From contig VSPM01000060.1 in the NCBI GenBank assembly GCA_009775365.1, forward strand, positions 1-16,725: DNA of 16,725 bases, read 5' to 3'. The stretch's first letter is position 1. Each line of letters starts with the position of its first letter. This document shows, piece by piece, positions 9,601-16,725 of this stretch. The stretch is from Muribaculaceae bacterium (GTDB lineage: Bacteria > Bacteroidota > Bacteroidia > Bacteroidales > Muribaculaceae). The notes below the pieces were generated by a model. It ran no database searches. It worked only from the letters and a program-made list of their open reading frames with translations, and was not told the DNA's origin. The translations under genes and the position numbers were made by a program.

Positions 9601-11253
9601 AATGACAAGGGGCTTGCTTTTGATGTGGAAATTGTGAGCAGCAGACTAAACGGCGGGGAAAAGAATCTCGCTTTGGGCGGCAGCGTGGCAACGGAATTTG
9701 GCGATATAAAAGCCGGAAAGTCGGCTTATTCGCAGTGGTTCTTCAGGGGTTCGTTGCTTGGCCATTTCACTGATTATGAAATCGAGGCTAACCACGTTTC
9801 AAGCTATGGCAATCCCGACCTCTCGCTGCTTAACGAGGTTTCGATTCATGAACTTATCAGAAGTCTTGATGTGGCGGAAGAGGATGGCATGTCTGTAGGG
9901 TTTATGACCAATGACATTGAAGACGTCAACGACACGCCCGACAGAATATATTTCACTGACGGAAGCACAAGCGAAGTGAAGGTGGCTGATTCTGCCGAAA
10001 TCAGATATAATCTCGACGGCACATACTCGATATTCGCGACAAGCGCGGAAAGTGGCTGGATGTATGGCAATGTGCCTGACCCCACTTATGGAGTGTCGCA
10101 CATCGTGTCTGTCACAAGAAAGAGCGACGGCGCGGAAATTCCGGTTCGTAATTTCTGGCAGACTGACCGAACATTGCGCGACGGCACCGACCCGGCATAT
10201 GAGAACAGGATTCATTTTGCCGATTGTGTGGCCAATGTAGGGGCTGAGGAATATGTTTTGAGATTCACTCCCGCTCCCGGACTCATGCTTGAGGTGGTTT
10301 CAATAGAGGGTGCCCCCGCCTGGGGAGAGGTGCTTGCAGAGCCGCTTGGCTTCGTTGACGTGATGTTCAACAAGCATATCGACCCTTCTACATTCACTGC
10401 TTCCGACATCCGGATGTTCTGCCAGGGTGAAAGCCTTGACGCGGGGCTTATTGGGATTTCGACCGACGACAACAAGAGATTCCGTCTCGACTTGTCAGCC
10501 ATTAGTGCAGACTCTGTGCCGGGATATTATTCTATCACTGTCAGCTCTGCCGATGTTGTGGATGACGAGGGATTCAGCGGACGCGATGCGAAGAATGCAG
10601 GCTGGAATTATTATCCCGCGGGCTCGATTCTTCTCGGTGTGAAAGTTTATCCTGAATTGTCGGGCACGGTTGTTGCCGTTCGTGGCTCTGAAACAGTGAA
10701 TATAGATTCCGCTCGCGTGATTAACGCTGATTATAATGAGCAGATCTCATTCTCCGCCAAGGCTGAGTATGGATATGAGTTCTCGCAATGGACAAGTTTT
10801 GGAAAGGCATATTCCTCAGATGAGGATATGTCGGTTACGGCATTGGCCAACGATGATATAGTGGCGGTGTTTGTGCCCAGAAATTTTGACGTTGAAATAG
10901 ATTCATTCTGTGATGGCGGTGAAATCATAGGCGCCGGCACAGGGCTTTATCCGTATGGCGACGAGCTTACCCTTATGGCAGTTGCCGACAAATCACACAT
11001 ATTCGGCAATTGGGTTGTAAATGGAGAAAAGAAAGGCACGGAGTCAACGTTCACGTTAAGTGTAGACGGCGACATGAAGATAAGTGCAGTCTTCTTGAAT
11101 CTTTCAGGAGTGTTTGTTCCTGAAGCCGACAGAAAGATTGTGATATATAGTGCAGACGGCCTTTTGATTAGCAGCGACGCTGATGTGGAGACGATTCGCA
11201 GTCTGTCGAAAGGAGTCTATATAATCAATGGTGTGAAGCATATCGTCAGATAA
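3652..11253 (+). CDS. Giant secreted multidomain protein with N-terminal cohesin-like domain, Calx-beta array and T9SS-like tail
   Basis: Predicted exported protein of 2533 residues with no recognised catalytic motif. Signal peptide 1-22, cleaved about VFA|Q. Residues 25-157 are cohesin-like (paired strands around IPLQVNLDNS and LQFSIAMPEG). A CARDB-like domain follows at 160-280, then four Calx-beta-like units at about 285-700, with junctions such as VEDDTFP, LEDNDIP and VTDDDGP. A second CARDB-like domain occupies 703-810 and further beta-sandwiches run to 1118. Residues 1120-1210 resemble a carboxypeptidase regulatory-like domain (GDGRFSFVVPEGYYAVSV). Residues 1375-1402 are Gly/Trp/Tyr-rich, and 1429-1790 are helical with many cysteines. 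Residues 1795-2207 are beta-rich, 2217-2325 SbsA/Big-like Ig, and 2335-2481 two repeats of the InlB/Flg_new type (FSQWTS, FGNWVV). Residues 2484-2533 form a T9SS type A-like tail (KIVIYSADG, KGVYII). It is the second gene of an operon and is followed by a terminator 16 bases after its stop. A structural or adhesive surface role is inferred. Confidence 0.9.
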   Translation: MSTSRIISMLLLMLLTPFGVFAQRNTISTPDVTLGAGSTIPLQVNLDNSADIVALQFSIAMPEGIMLEESSAQVTGRCNGHSIAFKNVDNNKYTMLLMSPDNSPIGGRTGAVATIDLYAFENVEDGAVFQPVISDVAIVGADGSNLATGFSAGKVTIAKNPDLKVGNVSASVSRIRPGDNLAVSWNVENIGGLPTASGWSEQIFLEDERGNSAFVMTTFYENSLSAGGVVSRNAEILIPEVVGIDGDVKVKVMVKPNADAGEPYWLLENNTAESGSFVFVEKRVYLNPGEVLLAEESSQYAEFSLTRSGLASEPETFRITLPADTRFTFPQSVTIPAGDSGVYFYVSVKPDNALNEKSDFTLTLEGDGYEPVSASIKVEDDTFPTLSLTPSSQEVTEGELLTFTVAILRECEDDIEVSLACDLPSRFRIPAGIRIPAGEKSAMVTVESIDDNTPDIERGVTFTASAPGQQPASVNIILEDNDIPALELQLHPSTVAESDGPLAVSAIVKRTDNIDKLVTISLEDDSDGAIYYSQRKFEMKPGVEEAIVNLGPIDNSIVDGERHYNISASVFIASCSCNATNGESGGTVSAKLTVTDDDGPALSVSAPSSMLMEGGELTATVERNTDLSSSLTVGVSSDHADMLELPSTVVIPAGEKSASFTIKSKENSSTGDGFNATLLCEAEGYAKGSFWFTVTDQTLPDAQLSSFAANAGEVIAGDKVEVKVTLQNTGAIELPELAKVDFMLNTSSEPVASYYLQKPLAAGSEIEVSREIDMPETVGTFNLYAVVNAERSVKELSYGNNASNIVKVATVAPFTASVTTDKSAYLPGETVKVKGKLSHNDDVRENVEIYFINEGYRQTLMAESDGEGNFSAEFTPMPGQMGEFIAGACYPGENSREKSASFNIYGLTRQTWEPITCETEPDEQFSSKFVIYNPASVALTGLTVKADNVPANCSLNVACAERIDGGGKAEVEFTITPLAPTSGKDWERINLTVNSAEGAVLPVAIYHYCRSARAQMDASVSAVKTTMVKGASRDYVFEIANNGRGETGKITLSLPAWMSTSTPKEMASLAMGETAKVILRLTPADDMALNVPVTGNIGINCENGSGISLPYSIEPVSETTGTLTIDVCDENTYYTSEAPHVGGATVTLYHPVTGAVVAQGETGGDGRFSFVVPEGYYAVSVTAPSHESYQNNYLVDPGVETVKTVNLSLDAVKVDWRVEETEVEDEYEIVSTVNYETNVPVPVVEISMPSFVPAKDLMPGESLVFNVTLTNRGLITAKDVQLLLPEGLKALVYDQLDNNEPFHLTPGQSVQIPVRITHRENAGEEPAKVKPIDDDPCVNQVGTLYYWDCGPDHKWHRYGIGLQVGSCYSPDPSTWDNSGNGTYGGYGYGWWGGYGGWGGIGGPVIDWNDDHKNGSEDDRPKPSEKKDYDCEPCQNQFMMALASCIPNVGMVIAAGQAVGDGIKCARAADSNLSNRDKLKNCPFTEGVPDAVDAIKDMCDRMKDLAENVKNDNLSDDDWDLLKDGLEAGAEKVLDNYLDSDHSGLTKEQRDFLKDTKDFSDALDKSRDAFKNGEIDGQKLYETVPDVTEGLEKLIKKKNPALAGKIGNVGRMMKKAPCIGMMLAPCDLEAPDTVPGDSVVRKVRSVSSVVELFKANMKKCVQLVECEEDYFAELFGDEQWLEVKYGKRMPLLIAMFDEEKPIDASDFIRVFKPGEVSNAQFERFIERWNNSFFYEDVESDNKIDFNYIENLFENGEKAADELVGNGDKDIEDVLTESFEAVQKEMAKGGSSVCASISLQFSQKMVMTRQAFRGTLTVFNGNEEKPMENVRLALTVKDPDGNVATSHEFQINAESMDGFEGELSLDGGWTLGAQESGTASILFIPTKYAAPTEERVYAFGGSLSYVDPFSGLEVTRILSPVSLTVNPSPQLNLTYFMQRDVIGDDPHTEIVEPSEDAEFALLINNVGYGDASNIRMLTKQPEVVSNDKGLAFDVEIVSSRLNGGEKNLALGGSVATEFGDIKAGKSAYSQWFFRGSLLGHFTDYEIEANHVSSYGNPDLSLLNEVSIHELIRSLDVAEEDGMSVGFMTNDIEDVNDTPDRIYFTDGSTSEVKVADSAEIRYNLDGTYSIFATSAESGWMYGNVPDPTYGVSHIVSVTRKSDGAEIPVRNFWQTDRTLRDGTDPAYENRIHFADCVANVGAEEYVLRFTPAPGLMLEVVSIEGAPAWGEVLAEPLGFVDVMFNKHIDPSTFTASDIRMFCQGESLDAGLIGISTDDNKRFRLDLSAISADSVPGYYSITVSSADVVDDEGFSGRDAKNAGWNYYPAGSILLGVKVYPELSGTVVAVRGSETVNIDSARVINADYNEQISFSAKAEYGYEFSQWTSFGKAYSSDEDMSVTALANDDIVAVFVPRNFDVEIDSFCDGGEIIGAGTGLYPYGDELTLMAVADKSHIFGNWVVNGEKKGTESTFTLSVDGDMKISAVFLNLSGVFVPEADRKIVIYSADGLLISSDADVETIRSLSKGVYIINGVKHIVR
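7792..7857 (+). repeat. Gly/Trp/Tyr-rich low-complexity segment inside the giant protein
   Basis: Residues 1381-1402 of the giant protein consist almost only of Gly, Tyr and Trp (for example YGGYGYGWWGGYGGWGG). At DNA level it is an irregular run of GGC/GGA, TAT/TAC and TGG codons. It separates beta-domains carrying Cys1337, Cys1349 and Cys1367 from a charged linker and the helical block. It probably acts as a flexible or sticky aromatic linker; that role is inference. Confidence 0.7.
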
Positions 11254-11269
11254 AATTCAATCCATATTT

Positions 11270-11312
11270 GCATGAAAAAGCGGAGTTCAATACGAGCTCC
11301 GCTTTTTCATGC
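11270..11312. terminator. Bidirectional intrinsic terminator between convergent genes
   Basis: A 16-bp perfect stem (11270-11285 with 11297-11312) encloses an 11-base loop. The stem contains AAAAAGCGGAG on the left and CTCCGCTTTTT on the right, so either strand yields a GC hairpin followed by a U tract. It lies 16 bases after the stop of the giant gene and 46 bases after the stop of the convergent peptidase gene. It should end transcripts arriving from both sides. Confidence 0.9.
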
Positions 11313-11358
11313 GTTATGTTTTGTACGTTTTTAAAGATCAGTTATCGATGTCTTTGTT

Positions 11359-13827
11359 TTAAAGAACAATCTTTGATGTCTTTGTATTTCCGTTGGAGTC
11401 GGTGGCGCTGACAATTATCATGCCGGAGTATGAGGAGAGGTCTATCACGATTCCTTTGTCAAGTGGTTTTGCAAGGGGACTGATTTGTTGACCTGAAACT
11501 GAGGCGAGCGTCACGTTAGTTAATTTAGACTCAGAGGAGATTGAGAGAGTGTGCGTGGTTCTGTCGTATTTGATTGCAGGTGAAGCAGTGTCGATTGCAG
11601 ATTGGCTTACGCCTGCCATCTCCGAAACTCTGAAATATACCGGAGGAGATATGGGCTCTCCCTGATTATTGTGGAGAGATGATGCATATAAGGTTCCGGG
11701 CTTTGCATCCTGGAATGCTACATTGAATTCAATATTCAGAGGCTCGCCGGCAATAAATTCATATTCGGGAGTGACTGTGTTCTGGATGAGTTTCCATGTG
11801 TCGGGGTTCCATATTGCAACCTGGAATAACTCTCTCGCATCTGTTGAGGACACAACTTGCGCCATGAATGAGATATTGTCGGGATATATGTTTTCGGGGT
11901 CTCCTCCTATCTCGAAGCTTAGGCATTCCAGTTCTGGAATATCCGGCATATTGCTGTCAGAAATCTGCACTTCTCCGATATAATATTCTACCTGCATAGT
12001 GCCGGTGTTATAGAGAATAAGCGAATAGGCGGTGTTATACTCAAAACCGTCATAGAACGTAAGTGTGAACTCATTGGTGAATGACTTGGTTTCACCGGCT
12101 TGCAGAGTTATAGCCGCTCCCTCTCCGGAGGCAACGAGATAGTAGTCGCTATGGAGAAGCCCGGGTGCGAGGTTGATTGTCATGTTGTCGATAGAGGTGT
12201 TAGACAGTGTGGCAGTATATGAGCCATTGCCGTCCCGGGATATATCGCCGTTGAGAGTGGCATCTGTCACCGACAGCCCGCCGGCGTCAACCACTGTTGC
12301 TGTGCCTTCCGAGATGTTGACGAGAATGTAGTCGCGTATGTCGAGATTGTGCAGGGCGGTTTTCCATTCATCAAACCTCGGGTCGAGAGATACAACCTTC
12401 ACGCGATAAGTGCCGTCAGGAAGATCTGTACGCTCTTCCGAATACGCCCATTGGAGACCATAATAGGAGGGGAGCTCATACAATTCATCTTCCATTTGTC
12501 TGATGCTGGTTTCGCCTGTTTCAATGTTCTCAAATTCCAGGCCGACGTATATCTGAGCGTCTGCATATGCGGAGTTATACCAGAAACCCTCAATCATCAG
12601 ATATCCGTCCGTGATCATGGCTTGCGGAGCTACGTCCTGCATTGTTAATCTTGATTCCGGAAGTTCGGAGCCACCTGCAGGTTTTCTTACACCCATCATG
12701 GCGGTCTGCCCGGAGTTGTAGCCCCCTTCAAAGCCGCCGATTCCCTCACCTTCAGGGTTGAGCGCGTCGATTCTGAAAAAACCGTCGTATGCGCCGCCCC
12801 ATCCCCAGTTGAAGTGGAAAAGGCCGTCGCCTTCATAGCCGTCGCACACGAAGGCGTGTCCACCTTCGGGGCTTTGACCGGAATAGTAAATAGGCCCGTT
12901 CTCAGTCAGTTCGTTGACGAGCATATGCTCCCATTCAGTGAGGGTGTAATAGTTGCGATAATATAGCCATGCCGACAGGTCGTAGTCGAAATGCTGAGTG
13001 AAGGCTTTAGGCACATTCATGTCGTAGGCTCCCGAGCCTTGGGTGCTATACATCATGTCTACAGCAAAACCGCACGTCACCATTAGATTGGCCACGGCGT
13101 CGGCTTCTGTGGCACTATAGCCGTTGTTGTAGTTGTCGATCATGTTGCCCCAGTCGAAGGTCACGTTCAGATCGCGGGTAAGGTCTGTCCCGGCCACAGT
13201 GGCATGTCCTGTGCCGTGAGAGGCTTCAGGATATTTGTGATAGTTCATGACTTGCGCAATTGCGGTGGCCACGCATCCTGTGTAGGATTTGTAGCCATAT
13301 TCTTCCGGGCAATAATCGTTGAACGGTGTGTCCTGATTCCACACCGTAGAAAGAAGCGGCTTTATTATAACGTCGGGATGAGAAACATCGCAATCCGCTT
13401 TTCTCATCACAGTGTTGCCGGGAACCACTCCCTTGGAGGCGCGGACTGCTGCCACGCTGTCGGCAAATGCTATTTCGCGGGCATACTCCTCAAGCATCCA
13501 TTTCATTTGCGGAGGCATTTCAGAGTTAGATCCGTAGGCCGGGGCTGAGCCGTAAGCCAGGATAGGCGATGCGATGTCGTTGGCGCTTACCGCCACATAT
13601 GAGTCGGCGTTGTTGCCGAAAAGATATATGGCCGGATCTCCGGAAGAAGTGGGTATTGTCTGAATAAGGTTTGAGGCTTGGAACGCATTCAATCTTTTGA
13701 TTTTGTGCGTTTGATTTTGCTCGAAAGCTCTTGACAGGGCTTCTTCCGGAGACAGCGTGCGGGCATATCCGGATGTCAATCCGATTGCGAGAAGCAAGGC
13801 GGGGACAAGCAGGAGTCTTTGGTTCAT
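11359..13827 (-). CDS. Secreted C10-family (streptopain-like) cysteine peptidase with T9SS-like C-terminal tail
   Basis: Predicted exported papain-like cysteine endopeptidase of 822 residues. Signal peptide 1-22 (cleavage near GYA|R) is followed by a propeptide at about 23-145 of the type that keeps C10 enzymes such as SpeB and interpain inactive. The catalytic domain spans about 150-382: Cys185 in SYTGCVATAIAQVMNYH is the nucleophile, His324 in GGHAFVCDGY the general base, and FNWGWGG (339-345) the conserved Asn/Trp segment. All key residues are present, so activity is plausible. Residues 395-740 are beta-rich accessory domains, and 755-822 resemble a T9SS type A sorting tail (TLASVSGQQI, GMIIVSATD, TSKIVL). 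It is monocistronic, isolated by terminators on both sides, and convergent with the giant gene. No clear promoter was found in the 45 bases between the valS terminator and the start. The substrate is unknown; host or neighbouring surface proteins are possible. Confidence 0.93.
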   Translation of the reverse strand: MNQRLLLVPALLLAIGLTSGYARTLSPEEALSRAFEQNQTHKIKRLNAFQASNLIQTIPTSSGDPAIYLFGNNADSYVAVSANDIASPILAYGSAPAYGSNSEMPPQMKWMLEEYAREIAFADSVAAVRASKGVVPGNTVMRKADCDVSHPDVIIKPLLSTVWNQDTPFNDYCPEEYGYKSYTGCVATAIAQVMNYHKYPEASHGTGHATVAGTDLTRDLNVTFDWGNMIDNYNNGYSATEADAVANLMVTCGFAVDMMYSTQGSGAYDMNVPKAFTQHFDYDLSAWLYYRNYYTLTEWEHMLVNELTENGPIYYSGQSPEGGHAFVCDGYEGDGLFHFNWGWGGAYDGFFRIDALNPEGEGIGGFEGGYNSGQTAMMGVRKPAGGSELPESRLTMQDVAPQAMITDGYLMIEGFWYNSAYADAQIYVGLEFENIETGETSIRQMEDELYELPSYYGLQWAYSEERTDLPDGTYRVKVVSLDPRFDEWKTALHNLDIRDYILVNISEGTATVVDAGGLSVTDATLNGDISRDGNGSYTATLSNTSIDNMTINLAPGLLHSDYYLVASGEGAAITLQAGETKSFTNEFTLTFYDGFEYNTAYSLILYNTGTMQVEYYIGEVQISDSNMPDIPELECLSFEIGGDPENIYPDNISFMAQVVSSTDARELFQVAIWNPDTWKLIQNTVTPEYEFIAGEPLNIEFNVAFQDAKPGTLYASSLHNNQGEPISPPVYFRVSEMAGVSQSAIDTASPAIKYDRTTHTLSISSESKLTNVTLASVSGQQISPLAKPLDKGIVIDLSSYSGMIIVSATDSNGNTKTSKIVL

Positions 13828-13872
13828 GGTTAATTATGTTAGATAAATTTGATAATAAGATGCTTAAATAAA

Positions 13873-13915
13873 AAAATAGTGTGCCGGGTCATTAAGGGCC
13901 TTGGCACACTATTTT
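13873..13915 (-). terminator. Rho-independent terminator of valS
   Basis: Inverted repeat 13873-13885 with 13903-13915 (AAAATAGTGTGCC and its complement, 13 bp perfect) with a 17-base loop. Read on the minus strand the hairpin is followed by a long T tract (complement of the A run at 13871-13876 and the AT-rich bases beyond). It starts 22 bases after the valS stop and lies just upstream of the peptidase gene, so it should prevent read-through into it. Confidence 0.88.
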
Positions 13916-13937
13916 ATTGGGTCTCTTATCTGATGTG

Positions 13938-16562
13938 TTAAGAAATTGCAGCGATAGCGGCCTTCACTGCGGCTATCTTTTCGAGTGCGTCGCTCTCTTT
14001 TTTCTTTTCAAGCGCCACAACTTTTTCGGGTGCGTTGGCCACAAATTTTTCGTTAGAGAGCTTTTTGCGGACGCTTGCGAGGAATTTCTCGTGATATTCC
14101 AGGTCGGCGTTGAGTTTCTTGAGCTCCTCCTCCACATTGATGTTGGCAGTCACGGGGATGCTGTATTCTGTAGATGCTACTATAAACGACACTGCGGCGG
14201 CAGGTTTCTCTTCCACAATCCTGATGTCGGAGAGATTGCCCATCTTTTCCAATATGCAGTCGAGATATGGGTTGTGAGGCCCTTTTATAAGAAGTTCGAG
14301 CGAGTCGCGCTGCGGAATCTGTTTCTGCTTGCGCACGGTGCGTATTCCGGCAATCACTTCTTTGAGATGGTCAAAACGGGAAATGGCTTCCTCGTTGAAG
14401 CTGTCTGCTTTCGGAAGCTCGGCAGTCATGATGCTTTCACCATCTTTGCGGTCGTAAAGATGCTGCCAGAGCTCTTCGGTGATAAAGGGCATGAAGGGAT
14501 GGAGCAGGCGGAGGAGGGTATCGAAGAAGCGAAGAGTCTCGTTGTAGGTCTCTCCATCTATGGGAGAGCCATATGCGGGCTTGATTACTTCGAGATACCA
14601 TGAAGAGAATTCGTCCCAGAAGAGTTTGTACACGGCCATCAGGGCTTCCGAGATGCGGAACTTGCCCATAAGGTCGTCAACCTCGATGAGAGTGCGGCGC
14701 AGTTCTGCCTCAAACCATTCAATGCCTCTCTTTGAAGATTCAGGCTGCGGCTTGGCGGGGTCTACTTCCCATCCTTTCACAAGACGGAAAGCATTCCATA
14801 TTTTATTGCAGAAGTTGCGGCCCTGCTCGCATAAAGAGTCATCATACATGATGTCGTGGCCGGCGGGGGCGGCAAGCATTATGCCCATTCTCACGCCGTC
14901 TGCGCCAAACTTGTCGATAAGTTCGAGCGGGTCGGGTGAATTGCCAAGCGACTTTGACATTTTGCGTCCAATCTTGTCGCGCACGATTCCGGTGAAATAT
15001 ACGTTGCTGAAAGGCTTGTCGCCGCAGAAAGCATATCCGGCAATAATCATGCGTGCCACCCAGAAGAAGATAATGTCCGGCCCGGTCACAAGGTCGGTTG
15101 TGGGGTAATAGTATTTGAATTCCTCATTGTCCGGGTCAAGAATGCCGTTGAATAGAGAGATTGGCCAAAGCCATGATGAGAACCATGTGTCAAGACAGTC
15201 GGGGTCGCGTGTGAGGTCGTTAAGGGTGAGTTCAGGGTTTCCTGTTTTCTCTATTGCCTTGGCCAATGCCAGCTCTTCATTCTCAGCCACCACATATCCG
15301 CCGGTGGGAAGATACCAGGCCGGAATCTGATGTCCCCACCAGAGCTGGCGCGAAATACACCAGTCCTTGATGTTGGTCATCCAGTAGCGATAGGTGTTCT
15401 TGTATTTTGCAGGCACAAACTTTATGTAGTCGGTTTCAACGGCCTCGAGGGCAGGCACTGCGAGCCCGTCCATCTTTACGAACCATTGCATTGAGAGTTT
15501 CGGCTCAATCACGGCGTCGGTGCGTTCTGAATGGCCCACCTTGTTGACATAATCTTCAACCTTCTCTACGAGTCCTTTGTTGGCAAGGTCTTTCATGATT
15601 TGTTTGCGCACGTCGAAACGGTCCATTCCCACATACATTCCTCCAGCTTCGGAAATTGTGCCGTTGTCATTGAAAATGTCGATTGACTCCAGTCCGTATT
15701 TATCGCCGAGCATATAGTCATTGACATCGTGAGCCGGGGTTACTTTAAGACATCCGGTTCCGAATTCCATTTCAACATATTCGTCCATAATGATAGGCAC
15801 GGAGCGCCCTACCATGGGCACAATCACGCGTTTCCCCTTGAGCCATGAATAGCGTTCGTCATTTGGGTTGACGCACACGGCGGAGTCGCCAAGGATTGTT
15901 TCCGGGCGAGTGGTGGCCACGACAATATATTTGCCGTCTTCACCCTCCACCATATATTTAAGATAGAAAAGTTTGCTTTGCTCTTCCTTATATATCACCT
16001 CTTCATCGGAGAGGGCAGTGAGAGCTTTGGGGTCCCAGTTCACCATGCGGACGCCTCGATAAATGAGGCCACGGTTGTAGAGGTCGCAGAACACACGCAT
16101 CACGCTTTTGGAGCGAGTCTCATCCATGGTGAAAGCAGTGCGTTCCCAGTCGCATGAGGCTCCCAGTTTGCGGAGCTGCTGCAAAATAATGCCTCCGTAT
16201 TTGTGTGTCCAGTCCCATGCGTGGCTTAGAAATTCCTCGCGGGTGAGGTCGGTTTTCTTGATTCCTTCCTGTGCGAGTTTTGCCACGACCTTTGCTTCAG
16301 TTGAAATTGCCGCGTGGTCGGTGCCCGGCACCCATAGTGCGTTTTTGCCAAGCATCCTTGCCCGGCGCACGAGAATGTCTTGAATCGTATTGTTGAGCAT
16401 GTGTCCCATGTGGAGCACTCCGGTCACATTTGGAGGCGGAATCACTATGCAGAAAGGTTCGCGATTGTCAGGCTCGGAATGAAACAGGCCATGTTCCATC
16501 CAGTATGCATACCATTTGTCTTCAACCTCAGAGGGGTTGTATTTAGTGGCTAATTCACTCAT
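13938..16562 (-). CDS. valS: Valyl-tRNA synthetase
   Basis: Cytoplasmic class Ia aminoacyl-tRNA synthetase (EC 6.1.1.9) that charges tRNA-Val with valine using ATP and removes mischarged threonine. The 874-residue length is typical of bacterial ValRS. The HIGH signature is HMGH at 51-54, in PPPNVTGVLHMGHML. The editing (CP1) domain spans about 200-355, with TTRPETILGDSAV (217-229) and GTGCLKVTPAHDVNDY (268-283). DTWFSSWLWP (458-467) and KMSKS (534-538) complete the catalytic core. The anticodon-binding helical domain covers about 580-745, and a C-terminal coiled coil rich in Lys and Glu covers about 808-874, as is usual for ValRS. The start at 16562 gives the expected N-terminus (YNPSEVEDKWYAYW) and lies just downstream of a good Bacteroides-type promoter. 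It is flanked by its own terminator and appears monocistronic. Nothing is missing or disrupted. Confidence 0.99.
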   Translation of the reverse strand: MSELATKYNPSEVEDKWYAYWMEHGLFHSEPDNREPFCIVIPPPNVTGVLHMGHMLNNTIQDILVRRARMLGKNALWVPGTDHAAISTEAKVVAKLAQEGIKKTDLTREEFLSHAWDWTHKYGGIILQQLRKLGASCDWERTAFTMDETRSKSVMRVFCDLYNRGLIYRGVRMVNWDPKALTALSDEEVIYKEEQSKLFYLKYMVEGEDGKYIVVATTRPETILGDSAVCVNPNDERYSWLKGKRVIVPMVGRSVPIIMDEYVEMEFGTGCLKVTPAHDVNDYMLGDKYGLESIDIFNDNGTISEAGGMYVGMDRFDVRKQIMKDLANKGLVEKVEDYVNKVGHSERTDAVIEPKLSMQWFVKMDGLAVPALEAVETDYIKFVPAKYKNTYRYWMTNIKDWCISRQLWWGHQIPAWYLPTGGYVVAENEELALAKAIEKTGNPELTLNDLTRDPDCLDTWFSSWLWPISLFNGILDPDNEEFKYYYPTTDLVTGPDIIFFWVARMIIAGYAFCGDKPFSNVYFTGIVRDKIGRKMSKSLGNSPDPLELIDKFGADGVRMGIMLAAPAGHDIMYDDSLCEQGRNFCNKIWNAFRLVKGWEVDPAKPQPESSKRGIEWFEAELRRTLIEVDDLMGKFRISEALMAVYKLFWDEFSSWYLEVIKPAYGSPIDGETYNETLRFFDTLLRLLHPFMPFITEELWQHLYDRKDGESIMTAELPKADSFNEEAISRFDHLKEVIAGIRTVRKQKQIPQRDSLELLIKGPHNPYLDCILEKMGNLSDIRIVEEKPAAAVSFIVASTEYSIPVTANINVEEELKKLNADLEYHEKFLASVRKKLSNEKFVANAPEKVVALEKKKESDALEKIAAVKAAIAAIS

Positions 16563-16589
16563 GGAGTAATTTTGTTACAGTTATTTTTG

Positions 16590-16620
16590 CAAAATTACAA
16601 AAAAAAACAGAGTTTTCAAG
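16590..16620 (-). promoter_or_regulatory. valS: Bacteroides-type promoter of valS
   Basis: On the minus strand TAATTTTG (16597-16590) matches the Bacteroides -7 consensus TAnnTTTG exactly. CTTG (16620-16617) matches three of four bases of the -33 TTTG, with a 19-base spacing that includes a nine-T tract (16607-16599). The predicted leader before the valS start at 16562 is only about 20 bases, with no Shine-Dalgarno sequence. Nothing suggesting a T-box or attenuator is seen. Confidence 0.75.
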
Positions 16621-16725
16621 CATGTGCCAAGCGAATTGCACAAATTGAACACGGCTCTTTCATTTAAGATTGCGTTGCATTCTCAAAGATTGTGCTATTT
16701 TATAGTGGGAAGATGTCCCGATGGA
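16621..16725. other. Right-edge intergenic region with no recognised feature
   Basis: AT-leaning sequence upstream of valS. No open reading frame, tRNA, hairpin with T tract, or convincing -33/-7 pair was found on either strand. It may be part of the gap to a gene beyond the window. Confidence 0.4.

Noticed and set aside
13844..13851. TAAATTTG on the plus strand, a perfect match to the Bacteroides -7 element
   Set aside because: It would drive transcription rightwards, antisense to valS, with no gene to serve and no TTTG at the proper distance. It is likely chance in AT-rich sequence.
13917..14603. 228-codon plus-strand open frame opposite the end of valS
   Set aside because: It lies fully antisense to a complete, well-conserved valS, and its translation has no recognisable family or signal. 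It is a frame shadow.

Overview
The window looks like chromosomal DNA from a member of the Bacteroidales (phylum Bacteroidota), plausibly a gut Muribaculaceae-type lineage; the family is inference from style, not a database match. Three things point there: three secreted proteins end in tails resembling the C-terminal sorting domain of the type IX secretion system (T9SS), the start codons have AT-rich leaders with no Shine-Dalgarno sequence, and valS has a Bacteroides-type promoter (TAATTTTG with an upstream CTTG).

Layout. Positions 11-49 hold the terminator of a gene lying to the left. Positions 250-11253 carry a two-gene plus-strand operon with a 15-base gap. Its first gene encodes a 1128-residue secreted protein with Ig/MBG-like, leucine-rich-repeat and dockerin-like parts. 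The second encodes a 2533-residue secreted protein that begins with a cohesin-like domain, continues with a Calx-beta-like array, CARDB-like and carboxypeptidase-regulatory-like domains, and contains a cysteine-bearing helical block in its middle. A bidirectional terminator at 11270-11312 separates this operon from a convergent minus-strand gene for a secreted C10-family (streptopain-like) cysteine peptidase (11359-13827). A further minus-strand terminator (13873-13915) precedes valS, the valyl-tRNA synthetase gene (13938-16562, minus strand), which has its own promoter near 16590-16620. Positions 16621-16725 hold no gene I can support.

How they may work together. valS is housekeeping. The other three genes form a cluster of surface or exported proteins. 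The most interesting possibility is that the dockerin-like domain of the first operon protein binds the cohesin-like domain at the N-terminus of the giant protein encoded directly after it, giving a two-component surface assembly. This is inferred from domain resemblance and gene order only. The giant protein also appears to contain a long core shared with very large extracellular proteins of other bacteria, including a helical segment with many cysteines inside an otherwise beta-rich chain. No mobile element, CRISPR array, tRNA or rRNA was seen.
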